Of a DNA stretch of 64,000 nt, positions 1 to 11,249 are shown in pieces. How positions within the stretch are numbered: the first letter of the stretch is position 1; the number at the start of each line of letters is the position of its first letter. The translations under genes and the position numbers were made by a program. Under the pieces are notes generated by a model. The model made no database searches and was not told the DNA's origin. It was given only the letters and a program-made list of their open reading frames with translations. Origin of the DNA: Cloeon dipterum (Eukaryota; Arthropoda; Insecta; Ephemeroptera; Baetidae); the NCBI RefSeq assembly GCF_949628265.1, contig NC_088787.1, positions 5,880,501 through 5,944,500 on the forward strand, given 5' to 3'.

Positions 1-834
1 GCGGCCAACTGGATATTTTACCTGGTTTGATTATGAAATAAATTGTTCCTTTAAAGGGAAAAATTCCAAGGGAGAAACACCAATGACGTGGAATTTCAAA
101 AGGAGGACGGTTGTGGAATGTTTTATTAAAGGGAATGAAGATGCGAGGCAGAATTTAGGTCAAAGTATGAAAATTGGGTCAAGAAAATCAATACGTAACG
201 TCTGAGCATCCAGGGGCTGTGATGTTTTAATTTTAAAGCGGAGGATTTTAGAAAACTCGGCTTTAAGGGGTTGATTAAGTGAGATGAGGAATTTTAAAGC
301 CAATCAAAATACTGAAAAAATTTAAATCCTTCACTATCAATAAAAATATTTTATCTTTTCTTTATTGAATGGAATATTGATGAAAAAAAACGACTGAATT
401 AATGAAAGCAAACAGAAGGGTGAAAGAAAATTATTGATTTTCTGATATATTTCAAATTAAAAAATTTTTATCAATGGACTGGTTAAGTTGAGAGTTTAGC
501 AGGGAAAAATGTCTTCAATGGGGGTTGCAAAAAGCCGCCCCGTTGCGACAAATTTCAAATTGTAGCAAAAATCATGCAGTTTAATCTTTAAAAAATGCAA
601 AAACGCAACAAAAAATGTTCAAATATAATTCAAAATATTAAAGAAGCTCTTATCTCCTCTTTTACGAGTGGGAAATTGGTAAAACACCAAGGAATTCCAA
701 CTCCTGAATTAATCAAAGCCAACAAAGAGAAGACGACGTGCAACAGAAGAGGGAGAAAACAAGCAGAGCGGGAAATATTTATTTGACAGGGACAGAAATA
801 GCAAATAGCAGGCATGCGAGATGAACATGCGTAC
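1..834. other. AT-rich left edge, probably PRRC2 intron
   Basis: This stretch follows the GTACGC donor that closes PRRC2 coding exon 2 on the minus strand. I found no further PRRC2 coding exon and no other supportable gene in it, so it is most simply the 5' part of a PRRC2 intron running off the window. The sequence is A/T-rich with scattered short homopolymers. Short open frames here match nothing I recognise. Confidence 0.55.
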
Positions 835-1580
835 TTTGCGGTCGGAGGCTGGGTCCAGGGCCGTACTGCACGTCCTGGGCGGTGCTCTTTGCGGCCTGCT
901 GGTCTGTGGAGAGGGAAGGGAACTCCTGCTGGAACATGGGGTTCTGGTGCGCGAGGAAGGAGGGGCCGCCGTCGACGCTGCTGGCGCCGCTTCCGCCGCT
1001 CATCAGGCTGCTCCAGAGCTTCTCCTGCGGTCCGCCGGCGCCGCTCTTGGCCGCCGAGGCCACCAGACTGGCCGCCGCTGCGGCGGCCGCGGCCGCCGCC
1101 GGCTGGTTGGGCGGCAAGGAGGGCGCCGAGGGGGTCGGCGCCCCGGAGACAGAGGTACAGAGAGGGTTCGTAGCTGAGGAGGCCGGCGGCGCCGCTGTCG
1201 AGGCCGTGCCCGCCGCAGCCGCAGCTGCCGGCGCCTCCTCCGACTCGCCTTTGGCACCCCATCCTGCGCCACCTGACGGAACTAGAGAGACCGGCGGCTC
1301 CTGACCGCTATGCTCCGACTTCAAGCTGGGAAGGTTGGCCGGCGGACGCCTGGCTGAGGGCACTTTGCCCAAACTTTGCATGCCATGTTTGCGAGGAAGC
1401 GTCTTCTGCTGCGGCTCGGCGGACTCTCCCTGCGAATCAATTCCGATTAAATTCGACAACAAATTAAAAATTAAATAGAAAACTCACGAGGGTGGACCTG
1501 TAGAGACTATTTATATCCAGCGACTGGAACTTGGACCTTCCTTTCTCCCCCTTTGATGCTAGCCCGGAAACTGCAGACAT
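835..1580 (-). CDS. PRRC2: PRRC2/BAT2-family protein, N-terminal exons (partial)
   Basis: Two coding exons on the minus strand: 1580-1488 (31 codons) and 1429-835, joined in phase 0. The second ends one base into a codon at a GTACGC donor, so the gene continues off the left edge. The start gives MSAVSGLASKGEKG, then FQSLDINSLYR, the family's conserved N-terminus. Exon 2 holds PRKHGMQSLGKV, ANLPSLKSE and, near its end, QEFPSLS and YGPGPSLRPQ, all BAT2 N-domain blocks. Between them lies an Ala/Ser/Pro/Gly-rich segment with long alanine runs, encoded by a GC-rich tract at about 960-1230 that is unlike the AT-rich surroundings. PRRC2 proteins are large, disordered, RNA-associated cytoplasmic proteins linked to translation and stress granules; that role is family knowledge. 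The start is shared with CCDC93's upstream region, suggesting a bidirectional promoter. Only 229 codons are visible. Confidence 0.93.
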
Positions 1581-2642
1581 GTCGAATACACGCCACCATT
1601 TAGGGGTGGAACTCTATGAGCGAACCGCGAGTCTGTGGACACATTAGAGCAGAGAATCCGTATAAATCGTTTTGTTTGCTTGCGAGAGCAGACGAAAAAG
1701 GTCAACTCGTGCCAATTAGTCGAGGTTGCGACGCGGCGCTGTGCAATTCAAGGTTAAGGCGTTTCAATGCACTCTACTGATGCAACTCGCGTCGATCGAC
1801 CGCGAGAACGCAATCAAAAGAGTCACTTAAAAATGCAAATTAGGTCAGCGCTAACCGCAAAACGGGCAAAGATGGTGGTGAAGCTGGCCGACTCACCCGG
1901 AAAAAGAGGTCGGTCGCCGTCTTTTCCGCCTCGGGAGACGAACAAACGTCAGAAGGACGGTCAGAGACCTTTGCAAAATTGCTCGGCCGGAGGAGGCGGA
2001 GCGTAGATTAAAAATATTCGGTTCGCGGCCGCACGAAACGAAATTACGCCTCAAAGCCGTCAAATCGGCCGAGAATCGTCGGACAACTGACGGAGACGCA
2101 ATTAATGCGCGTCTCCTCTGCGGTGCTTTTCTGCCGTCCGAATCGGAATCTACGCCGAGTCTCTTTTCAGAGGCTGGAATTCGAGCGATTCGCAGCCCTA
2201 GATCGGGATTACGCTCACCTTGGTCCGCCCAAAATTGCTAAGGATGAAATACTCTGTCGAATCCTTCCGTAGACTCTCTCCTAGGACGGATGATGACGGA
2301 TTTCTGTCTCGAAACCGTCGAATTCACTGTGTAACCGAGAATTCCACAAAAAACCAAGATGGCGAACGAAGAGAGATACAAAGCAAGGTGCAAGATATTT
2401 GTGAGGGTGTAGAAGCAGTGGGGCCAACATCAGCTGTTGGTTGGTAGCATCATTTGGACCAACCAGAAGGAGGGGCGGGAAAAAGCCGGCATCAATTAAC
2501 AGCAGCTGTGGATTTTAAATTCTTCCGATACTAGCGCTCTGTACTGCATTAGTCGATTCTGAGAACTACAAATGTATACAAATCTGACAAATTAATCAAG
2601 GCAGGGTCGCTGAAACCCGTTTAGCCCGTAAAATCGTTCGAA
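1581..2642. promoter_or_regulatory. Divergent intergenic region between PRRC2 and CCDC93
   Basis: About 1.06 kb separates the head-to-head start codons of PRRC2 (minus) and CCDC93 (plus). It is more GC-rich than its surroundings, with many CG dinucleotides between about 1640 and 2350, and shows no supportable coding exon. I infer a shared CpG-type promoter plus both 5' UTRs. I see no convincing TATA box for either gene, as expected for housekeeping genes. Confidence 0.55.
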
Positions 2643-5600
2643 ATGTCTGTGAATGAAGATGTCCAGCAGCAAATACAGGAAATTACAGATCTGCTGGTTG
2701 CTGCAGGATATTTCCGAGCACGAATAAAAACACTGCCAGTTTTTGACAAGGTTTGTCTCAGGGAATTTTTTTAATAATTTAACTCAATGATTTGTCAGGT
2801 TGTCGGAGGGATGGTCTGGTGCATTGTCAATTGCAATTTTGATGTGGACGTGGATCTGCTTTTCCAAGAAAATCTCACAATCGGCCAGAGAATGTGAGAT
2901 TTTATTTATTTAAGGTGCCAGTTTGTAATTTTTATTTCAGAGCCTTGACTGAGAAAATCGTCGCAGTGTTGGGTCAGATGGAATGCCCTTACCGCATTGA
3001 GCCCCATCAAATCCAAGGGTTGGATTTCAAAAATATTTTTTCTGCCATCAGGGTAAAGATTTCTCCCGTATAATTTTATGTTCCAAAGACAGATTTATTT
3101 CGATTTTCAGTGGCTCGTGAAGAAATCATTGGAGACAAGGAGCAGAAGAGGAGCTCAGATCAGAAGTCTTGCCGTCAGCAAACTGGACAGAATGTTCACA
3201 GCGCCGCTCAGAGTGGACGTTGAGAAGGAAAAGCACGTCCTGGACGCGATTGTAGGAGGAAAATAGTCGGATTTTAATTAGTATTGATTTCATGATTTTG
3301 TAGCACTCGTACGGAGTGGTCAGAAAATTTAAAAGGCAAGGAAAACCGCCTGCTGACGAGATGGCCAGCATCGAAACCACTCTTTTTGAGTATAGCGGGC
3401 GCTCCTTACAATTAGGGCTAGGCGAAGTTCAAGAGAAAGACGAGCAGGTACCTTTGGTGTTTAAATTATAAAATTGCTGTTTATTAAATAATATTTTTAT
3501 TCAGAGAAAGGTCGAAGAGCTGATGGAGGCGATGTCAATTGCAGAGGATGCAGAGGTCTGAGTCTGCTATTTATTTTAATCACAATTTTGTTAGAATTTA
3601 AATTAATTACAGTCCACGAAACTGACTGCCATGGCTGTGGAGAGCTTTCTGAAAAATGTTGAGGAAAAAAAGGTCGAAGGAAAGGTCGAGGCAAGCCAAA
3701 AGGGGATTTCACCCAATAGAAATATTAATTATTTATTTTAGAGCTCTCCGAGTAGTGGCTTGAGACGGAAATATCTGTTGGAGAGCCAGAGAGAAGCTCT
3801 AGTCGCCTCTCTTGCAAAGTGCCAGGAAGAGAAATCACAGACGCTGCAGAAACTTGCTGAGGCAGAGAGCAAAGTTAGTTCTCTCGTTGAATCTCAACAG
3901 AAGCTTGACGAAGAGGGGGAGCGGCTCTCCACGCTCTACAGCACCACAAACAAAGAGTTTGTTGCTCATTTTATTTTAATCCAAGCTTATGATTTTGAAT
4001 TTAGTATTGTCGATAAACTGATTGACAAAGTGGAGAAGCTGGAGAGCCTCAAGCAGGACGAGGTTGCCTTCAAACAGCAATGCCATAAGGATCTGGAAGT
4101 GCTCCAGAATAAACTCAGGTCATTTTCCATAATTTTAAATTATTTTTTAACATAACCGGTAAAATTAAATTAAATAAATTGCTCAAGTATAAGCGACTGG
4201 GGCTTAATCGTAACAGAGCAGTCGGCCTGTTGAAAGGTCGCGCGACCCGAGGAAGAGCAGTGATAGGCAAGGATGAAAATTGGTTGCCGAGAATCACCAA
4301 ATTTGTTCGATATTTCTGATTAAACTATTTAAAACCGGTCTAGGAGCAGATCTCAGGTCTGGATACCCTGAAAAAGGTCGTTAGGGCATCCCAAGTAAAA
4401 GTCCAAGCAAAGACCTGTCTGATGAGGGGTCATAGTCAACGATTTGATAAGCGGTTGAATTAAAAAAAAATCTACACAAAGAAAAAAACGAAAAAATCTT
4501 TTAATTTTTCTAAGGGCTGGAAAAATTTGAAAATTGGTTTCCAAAGTTTGGTGGAATCGGTAAAACTTTCCTCCATTTTTATTAAATAAAACCAAGAATG
4601 TTCCTAATTTTTTTCTGTCCGTTTTTCATTCAATTTCCAATCTAATAAAATTATTGTTTCAATGTGCAGTGAAGTGCAAAGCGATCCCAGAGAAAGAAAG
4701 GAGACGGTTCCTTCAGAAAGAGAAGGCGAGCAGGCCAAGGAGTTGGCAGCGCTGCGCATTTACTACGGAAAACTGAACCGCAACATCGCCTCGATGCTGC
4801 GGCAAATCGACGAGGTGCCTGGCAGGGCCGAGCTGGCCCAGTACCAAAAGCGATTCCTGGAACTCTACACTCAAGGTAAGAAAAGGCTGGGAGGTGCAGA
4901 ATTTTTAATTAATAATTTTAATTTGTTCAGTTGCTGACAAACACAAGGAGACGAAGCAATACTACACCCTGTACAATACCTTGCACGACACGCACTCCTT
5001 CCTGAAAAAGGAACTCGACCTTCTCAACTCCATCCAGGAGAGCTACAATGAGTAAGAATTTAATATGTGTGATTTTTTGATTTTATGTGCTTCATTAACA
5101 CAGCTGAATTTTTTTAAATAACGTTTTATTTGAACTTCAAAATCTTTTGTTCAGAAAATGCCGGTTTTTTCAAAAATAATTATGCCAAAGTTGTTTTTAC
5201 TCCAGTTTTTAGCTGGCTAAAATTAGGGAATTAAAGAAATCCAGTTTAAAACCCGTCTCCACCTTGAATTTTAAAATTTCAAGACTTTATTTTTAAAATA
5301 ACAAATTTAAAATCAATAATAAGATCTTAATCAGCCTATTTTAGCCATGAATTCTAACCGATTTAAAAAAAGCCAAATTGTGCCTGGAAAAAATTGCCTG
5401 GTTTTAATTTCCATTTTCCAGGCATTTAATTTCTGCAACGTTTATGTAGGCCTAGAATTTTTTAAGGTGTCAATCGATTCCCACGGGTTGAATTAAGGAA
5501 TGCAGCCAAATCGAATTTTGGCGCAGGGGTTTTTGGTATTAAAAAATACTAGATTTTTGGCCGAATTTTTAATGTGCGTGAAACCAAAATTGTCAAAAGG

Positions 5601-6010
5601 CTTCCAATTAAAATTTGATCTTCCGGAATTGATTCGCACTGTTTAAAACACATCTTTCAAAATTTAAAACAAACATTTTTCTATCAGGGCGATGATGAGT
5701 TCAGCGGGCAAGGAGCAGTTCAACGAACAGTTCAAGTTGATTGTCGAGCGAGTGCGGCAGAACAAATCAAAGGTGAACATTATTAATTTATTTTTTGATA
5801 AATTCTCAAAGAAAAATTGATGTTGAAATTTAGATCGAGGCTAAGCACAACGAGGAAAAATCCAAGCGGGACCGGCTGAGCCACTCGCTGCTCAGTCTGG
5901 TGGAGAAGGAGCGCAGCTACATCAACGCAATCAAAAGACTCACGATCGAGTGCAGGAAAAACGAAGACTTGCTTGCTGCCGTTCGCAATAGGACAGCAGC
6001 AAATAATTAG
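2643..6010 (+). CDS. CCDC93: Coiled-coil domain-containing protein 93 (CCC complex)
   Basis: Thirteen exons: 2643-2750, 2799-2893, 2941-3052, 3111-3251, 3304-3447, 3505-3555, 3613-3684, 3742-3956, 4005-4118, 4670-4875, 4931-5051, 5688-5772, 5834-6010. Phase closes throughout, giving 546 residues (human CCDC93 is about 630). Recognition blocks are [39 protein letters not shown]-like [11 protein letters not shown]-like FEYSGRS, then a coiled-coil half with [17 protein letters not shown] and [16 protein letters not shown]93 joins CCDC22 and COMMD proteins in the CCC part of Commander, which recycles membrane receptors from endosomes with WASH and retriever (family knowledge). The N-terminal part is the NN-CH-like domain and the rest is coiled coil. 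Exon 7 could instead end at 3690 with a GC donor, adding two residues. The intron at 3957-4004 is 48 bp and free of stops. AATAAA lies near 6055. Confidence 0.94.
4195..4290 (-). repeat. Dispersed repeat fragment in a CCDC93 intron
   Basis: The segment, read on the minus strand, carries TTGCCTATCAC and a CGGGTCGCGC block. It resembles sequence in intron 1 of two protease-homologue genes (about 40235-40620 and 45280-45650) and a shorter piece at about 57430-57510. It sits in the 551-bp intron 4119-4669, the second longest in this gene. I see no coding capacity. The family is unnamed here. Confidence 0.5.
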
Positions 6011-6129
6011 AAGGAAATTATAAATTCCATTATATACCTAGATATTCTTTAGTTTAATAAAACTATTTACACGTTTTTGTTATATATGAGTACAAATGTT
6101 TAATATTTCAATTAATAAACCTCCGGAAA

Positions 6130-6688
6130 TTATTTACAAAGTGACGTGTAATACTCCTCCTCCAAATCGTACAAATCGGCAGCCATGTCGTCTCTCAGAG
6201 TCATCAGCTTTTGGTCGCACTCGACCTGCTTCGTCCTGAACAGCTTGGAGTTGCTGGCGATGGCTTCGTTGACCGACGGGAAGTCGTTCAGGATCAGGTA
6301 CTGTTTAATGTCGGAAATCAGCTTCATCAGACTCTCGCCGGCTCTCACCTGAATTAAAAAATTCACGAATAGAACCTTTATTTAAACGTTATTGCAATTT
6401 TATTACGATATTAGCGGCACGAACGTGCATTTCGTAGTGCTCCTGCTCGCACTGCGTAATCCTGGAGAGCTGCTGCGAATTCTGGGCTTCACTGTCGCCT
6501 TTCGCCAGCTTCACCATTTCTATTGAGCGTAAAAAATAGTTAATAAAAAACCGTTATTGCGAGCGCATTTATATAATTATGATACCTTCGAAATTCTCGA
6601 GCATCGATTTGACGTCGTCCTTGAGCCTGGTGTTGTAGGACTTCAGAAGGGCCTCTTTGCTTTGGGGCAGGTTTCGCTGTGCCGCCAT
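6130..6688 (-). CDS. MED22: Mediator complex subunit 22
   Basis: Three minus-strand exons, 6688-6586, 6519-6407 and 6348-6130, encode 144 residues. The start gives [18 protein letters not shown], then [14 protein letters not shown], matching the MED22 (Surf5) N-terminus. Exon 2 ends [10 protein letters not shown]. Exon 3 begins [20 protein letters not shown], then [10 protein letters not shown], and ends in the acidic [17 protein letters not shown]22 is a small helical head-module subunit of Mediator that helps link transcription factors to RNA polymerase II in the nucleus (family knowledge). The length is close to the short form of animal MED22. The gene is tail-to-tail with CCDC93, with only about 120 bp between stop codons, so the two 3' UTRs probably abut or overlap. 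An upstream out-of-frame ATG lies only five bases before the chosen start. Confidence 0.95.
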
Positions 6689-6930
6689 CGCATGGAGCGA
6701 ATTTAGGCTGAAATTCATGTAATTTGGACGTTGGAGGAGAGAAATCATTAAGATTGTTTAAAAATACCTCTCTGATCGTCAAAAACACACGCTAAGCGAC
6801 GCTTTTCCTCTTATTTCTACAGATTTGAAGGGTTTCCTCGGCTTTCCGGACCGTGTGCGGCAGATGAACATAAACAAGAACCACGCCCCCTTCACGCCAG
6901 TGACTTCAGCTTGGTTCACCTCGGTTCCAC

Positions 6931-7013
6931 AAAGATACGTCATACCGTTGAGTGCGGTCGGTACTTTGATGGGTGACCGCCTGGGAACACTGCATGTTGT
7001 ACACGCGTCGTTA
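6931..7013 (+). pseudogene. 5S rRNA relic with internal deletion
   Basis: From about 6950 the sequence matches the 3' half of eukaryotic 5S rRNA, including GATGGGTGACCGCCTGGGAA, the box C region of the internal promoter. Just before it, CATACCGTTGA resembles the 5' end of 5S. The middle of the gene, including box A, seems to be missing. A run of Ts follows at about 7020, as at a pol III terminator. It may be a dead 5S copy or the head of a 5S-derived SINE. It lies about 260 bp upstream of the MED22 start codon, on the opposite strand. Confidence 0.72.
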
Positions 7014-7129
7014 TAATCTCTTTTTCCCGTTTCTATCGTTTTTATGTTTAAAAAGTGTTAAATGGATTACACAGTTTTTTCCGTAACGATTTCTTAATTC
7101 AATGAACTTTTTTGGAGACATGCATCTTT

Positions 7130-7460
7130 ACCAGAGTTCGCAAAAACCCACATTTTCCGGAAAACCCCCCACTGCATTGCAAAAAACTGGGTTTTCTGCG
7201 ATTTTGCCCTTTTTCCGAAACACAATACATGCATTCTTCTGTATGGAATATCAAAAATTCTCATGATGGATGACCAAAGTGGGTATTTTTGAAATTCAGT
7301 ATAATAGCCAATGGTTTCACCAAATGACCAAAAATATTACCTCTCGTCGTAATGTTCCAAAATTTGTGCCATTTTTGGCGCAAAATATTTCAATTTTTTA
7401 GGGTTAAATTTGGAAATAAGTGGCAAAAACCGAAACCTGTGGAAAGTCACAAACCATATA
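7130..7460 (+). repeat. Dispersed GGTTCGC-end repeat, copy 1
   Basis: This copy begins GTTCGCAAAAACCC and contains the TTTTCCGGAAAA, GCGATTTTGC and TTTTTGGCGC blocks shared with copies at 8376, 35957, 37076 and 57000. The best full copy (57000-57345) opens with GGTTCGC and closes with GCGAAC, so the family has short inverted ends, like a MITE. This copy's right end is diverged or lost. Confidence 0.55.
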
Positions 7461-7639
7461 TAATTTGAACATCTGAAATTATCAATTTTGAACATTTACA
7501 TTTATTATACATCCTAGTTAGCTAAATTTTAACCCCGTACGTAGTGCGGGTAGGTCTGATAAGAAATAGTTTTTTTTATAGAATTTTCTCGCCCGAAATC
7601 TCATCCCGGCCGGATGGAGAACATTTTGCCGTGACTGCT

Positions 7640-8335
7640 TGAGTGCGAGCCCTGGTTGTGAAGGTTGCACTGCCACCTGGCGATATACAGGTTAAAATGC
7701 AAAATAGTTACTAGGACAGTGGTGGCCGGCGGAAAGGCGCCACAATCTAGCCCGTGCTCAAATTTTTAACAATCAACTGTGAATGAAACTTGAAATAAAA
7801 TTCGGTCTTGATTCAAACATAAAAATTCTTGATTTCTTTATCTTAAAAAAAATTAACTAGGTTGGAAAATAACTGATTCGATGGAAATTGCGAAATCAAG
7901 AAATAAATAGAATTAAAAAGACTCTTCGGTTCTAAATTAGGCAAGCGAGCGAACGTTTGATACACGAACGAATTATTTCTTATCATATACATATACGTAA
8001 AATGCGCAGGCAGTTGGTCTGGCAACATGACAATTGAAAAATTAGGTTTAATTAGGTTTAATTAGGTTATAGACTTAGGTTATAAGCTAGGTTTAAGGGT
8101 CGGTTGTCGGTTGCATGCGACTAACTGCTTTTTTGGAAAGTTTTGCAAAAAAAATGAATGAAAGTTAATCTCGTTATAAATAGTAAAAAATAACAATTTT
8201 CAAGCCGGTATGGAAAATCGAGTACTTTTAGCTACTTAGATTAGATTTAATTTCTTTTTTTAAGATAAAATGACAAAAGTAAAGTATAACTTTGAAGCAA
8301 ACAATGGCGATAGGGAGATTGTTTTTCCTTAACCA
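7640..8335 (+). repeat. Dispersed ~0.7-kb repeat, copy a
   Basis: This is nearly identical over its first 500 bp to 10415-10925. Shared landmarks are GCACTGCCACCTGGCGATAT, GTTGGTCTGGCAACATGACA and a short tandem AATTAGGTTT run. The tail (CCGGTATGGA, AAAATGACA) is shared but more diverged. No intact open frame is conserved between copies, so it looks like a non-autonomous or decayed element. Confidence 0.75.
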
Positions 8336-8375
8336 TTACACTTAATTAAACTATTTTGGAGATATGCTTTTTAAG

Positions 8376-8622
8376 AGGGTTCGTAAAAACCCTAATTTTT
8401 CCGGAACCCCCACTGGTTTTTCTGCGATTTTCGCATTTTTCCGAAATCATGCATTCTTATGGAATATCAAAAGTTCGATCTCATGACGGATGACCAAAAA
8501 TATGTGTATTTTTAAAATTCAGTAAAAATATTAAATCTCATCGTAATTTTCCAGCTGTTTTTCTTGCGCAAAAAACCAGTTGTGCATTTTTGCGCACTGC
8601 TAAACTGGCGAACCTTGTTCTG
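8376..8622 (+). repeat. Dispersed GGTTCGC-end repeat, copy 2
   Basis: It begins GGGTTCGTAAAAACCC and ends ACTGGCGAACC, so both inverted ends are recognisable. The interior is shorter than in the 57-kb copy. It sits directly after copy a of the 0.7-kb repeat. Confidence 0.6.
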
Positions 8623-8754
8623 TACTCCATTTTTTTGGCCGCTGTATCCCAGCTGACGCCATACATACTTCTGCACCTCCATAATAAAATTACCTGCTTA
8701 AACTTTTTACAGTAAAAAAGCTGTTGGATCAATATGCAACTCGATCCTTAAACC

Positions 8755-8990
8755 TAATATCACACAGTTAAACCATTATTAACCGTTTTTTTAGTCATGT
8801 TGCCAGACCAACAGCCCAACAAGATTTGTTAAATAGCTTACAGATGAACTTGCACATACATATTTCCTTTGACACGCTTGCTTCATTTAGAACCAATGCT
8901 CTGTTTGATTATATTTAATTCTTGATTCGAAAAGTTCCGGCATATCAGTAATTTTCCAACAAAATCCAATTTTTTCATAATAAAGAAATG
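8755..8990 (-). repeat. Dispersed ~0.7-kb repeat, inverted partial copy
   Basis: Read on the minus strand this matches the 11.3-11.5 kb copy: CAAGAATTAAATATAA, GGTTCTAAAT, CAAGCGTGTC and GTTGGTCTGGCAACATGAC. It is inverted relative to copies a, b and c, so the 7.6-11.6 kb region carries direct and inverted copies of one family. Confidence 0.6.
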
Positions 8991-9171
8991 AAGATTTTTC
9001 GTAACGTAATCAAATGCGAATTAATTTTTATACAACTCGAAGTAAAAGTGTCGAATGGCGAGAGAGGAGTGGGAGAAGAAAGGAAAGAGCAGGACAATAA
9101 AGGAATTATTATAAAAGAGCAAAGAAGGGCAAAATCAACAAGTTTTTTGAGCAAGGAAATTTACAACTCGA

Positions 9172-9245
9172 GTTTTCAGGGCTCGCCAATTTTGCAATGT
9201 GCAAAAATGCACCACTAGTTTTTTCGCACAAAAAACCAGCTGGGA
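9172..9245 (-). repeat. Truncated GGTTCGC-end repeat
   Basis: A roughly 75-bp piece holds the right-end blocks (GCCAATTTTGCA, AAAAATGCACCACTAG, AAAAACCAGCTG) in reverse orientation. The left part of the element is absent. Confidence 0.5.
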
Positions 9246-9553
9246 AAAACTGTATATATCTCTTTATTGAATTAATCACACGCCAAAATAAATATGCAAT
9301 TATAGTAATCCTCGTCCGGAACTTCAAGATGTGTGTTTTTAACAGGCGCCATTTTTCTGCTTGACGAAATCTGAAAAAATAATTTGATAAGAAAATAAAT
9401 TTCTCGATCTTTTCGCTTGATTCCGATGTCCGATGTATCCAACAGTGCGAGAATTTTTAGGAATAGCTCCCTAAATTATGAAATTAATCGCAATTTTACA
9501 GTAGGGAGAAAAAATGCTTGGATAGTCGTCGATTTTCTCAATATTTTGCATTT

Positions 9554-10117
9554 TCAGTAAAGCTGAAAAGGAATTTCACAAATTTTCTGCCAAATCATAC
9601 CATATGTGCAGTTTTCAAAGAACATTTCGCACGCGTTGGAAAAGGTGCGCGTCACTCCCTTGCTGTTCTTGCCGCAAACTGGTGCGTAATTAGCAGGGCA
9701 GGCCACGGGGCAGTCTCCGGAAATACCTTTGGCCGTCGCTCCGACCAGCACCATGCAAGCTGAAAATCGATTCGACAATATTTGTAATCGCCAATTGCAA
9801 AAACACAATTTAATTGCTGTATCGTGGTTAGGTAAGCTTGCATTATTTATTAATTACTGTCAAGCTGAAGTGTTTTTCGGGTCCTAAATAAAATTTTGTA
9901 ATTATTTAAATCGTTTAAAATATATATTTCGAGAAACAAAAATTTTTTAGGTTTATTAAATTTAATATTTTAGTGATGAGGATCCTAAATAATTGAGCGA
10001 CAGTAAATTACGGTAAATTCATCAATGAAAATAATATAAATTTAGAATATTTTAATCCATTTTCAGTTGAGAAACTGGAGAATACTCACCAACAAAGCAG
10101 ACCAGAACGAATTTCAT
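9554..10117 (-). CDS. Small secreted Kazal-type protease inhibitor
   Basis: Two exons, 10117-10090 and 9759-9554, encode 77 residues. Residues 1-20 (MKFVLVCFVACMVLVGATAK) form a signal peptide, split by the intron after codon 9. The mature peptide carries one domain with six cysteines: CPVACPANYAPVCG, then SNAC, FENC and a final C seven residues before the end. The C-x3-C-x7-C spacing and YAPVCG are Kazal hallmarks. The residue two after the second cysteine, the usual P1 position, is Ala, which in this family suggests elastase-like or subtilisin-like targets rather than trypsin (inference). The C3-C4 loop is somewhat longer than in classical Kazal domains. A TATA box lies about 35 bp upstream of the start, giving a very short 5' UTR. 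The gene stands alone among repeats; no functional link to the protease homologues 30 kb away is shown. Confidence 0.88.
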
Positions 10118-10150
10118 GGTTTCAGTTTGTGGAAATCGGATGGCAGTCCT

Positions 10151-10158
10151 CTTTTATA
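10151..10158 (-). promoter_or_regulatory. TATA box of the Kazal gene
   Basis: TATAAAAG reads on the minus strand 34 bp before the Kazal ATG. With a usual 25-30 bp spacing, transcription would start only about ten bases before the start codon, as in many small secreted-protein genes of arthropods. Confidence 0.65.
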
Positions 10159-10414
10159 CAGTGAAATTGTCACCGCATGATAATAATTATCATGTTATTT
10201 GACAAAATGTGAAAATAACCAACAAGGTTGTTTTGTGGTTGAGTGAACCGGAAATTTTTTGCGGTCCGATCATCTGGAGATTCCACTTTTAAATTTTACT
10301 CGCATAATGTTTAAAAAATTTATATTTCAACAAAAATTAAAAATATTGTTATTTCAACTATTTCTTGAAGTTATAAAAATTTGGAATGATACAATTAATG
10401 AGCCTGCTTGGTGC

Positions 10415-11180
10415 CAGCCTGGTTGTTCACCTTTGCACTGCCACCTGGCGATATACAGGTTAAAATGCAAACTAGTTACTAGGACAGAGGTGGCCGGCGG
10501 AAAGGCGCCACGATCTAACCCATGCTCAAATTTTTAACAATCAACTGTGAATGAAACTTGAAATAAAATTCGGTCTTGATTCAAACGTAAAAATTCTTGA
10601 TTTCATTATCTTAAAAAATTTAACTAGGTTGGAAAATAACTGATTCGTTGGAAATTGCGAAATCAAGAAATAAATAGAATTAAAAAGACTCTTCGGTTCT
10701 AAATGAGGCAAGCGAGCGAACGTATTGATACATCCACGAATTATTTCATATCATATACAACAAGAATATCAAATGAGCAGGCAGTTGGTCTGGCAACATG
10801 ACAATTGAAAAATTAGGTTTAATTAGGTTTAATTAGGTTATAGACTTAGGTTATAAGCTAGGTTTAAGGGTCGGTTGTCGGTTGCATGCGACTAACTGCT
10901 TTTTTGGAAAGTTTTGCAAAAAATTGAGTTTAAGTTGATTGTTATATACATTAAAAAATAAAATTTAAGGCCGGTATGGAACGTACTTTTAGAGCTACTA
11001 AATTAGATTTAAGACAAAATGACACAAGTAAAGTAACTTTCAAGCAAACAATGACGATTGATTTCAATTTTCAAAGATTTTCAATCGAAGATTCCATTGG
11101 CAGCAGTCCTCAAGATGTTTTCCATTTTAATAAACTCACAAAGAAACAAGAAAAAGATTGTTTTTACAGTTTTTCCAGGG
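10415..11180 (+). repeat. Dispersed ~0.7-kb repeat, copy b
   Basis: This pairs with copy a at 7640-8335, with few differences over the first 500 bp. The tail runs on to about 11180 and contains an 83-codon open frame starting MERTFRATKLDLRQND. Copy a does not keep that frame, so I do not call it a gene. Confidence 0.75.
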
Positions 11181-11249
11181 GATCACCCATCGAAGAACTT
11201 TTACTGCTTACAACGTACGTTGCTTAACCTGCGCTGTGCATTTATTTTT

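Noticed and set aside
630-1304. Several long overlapping open frames on both strands over 630-1304
   Set aside because: They are shadows of the GC-rich Ala/Pro-coding PRRC2 exon; only the minus frame with YGPGPSLRPQ and HGMQSLGKV matches a family.
10976-11227. An 83-residue frame in copy b of the ~0.7-kb repeat
   Set aside because: Copy a does not keep the frame and no domain is recognisable.
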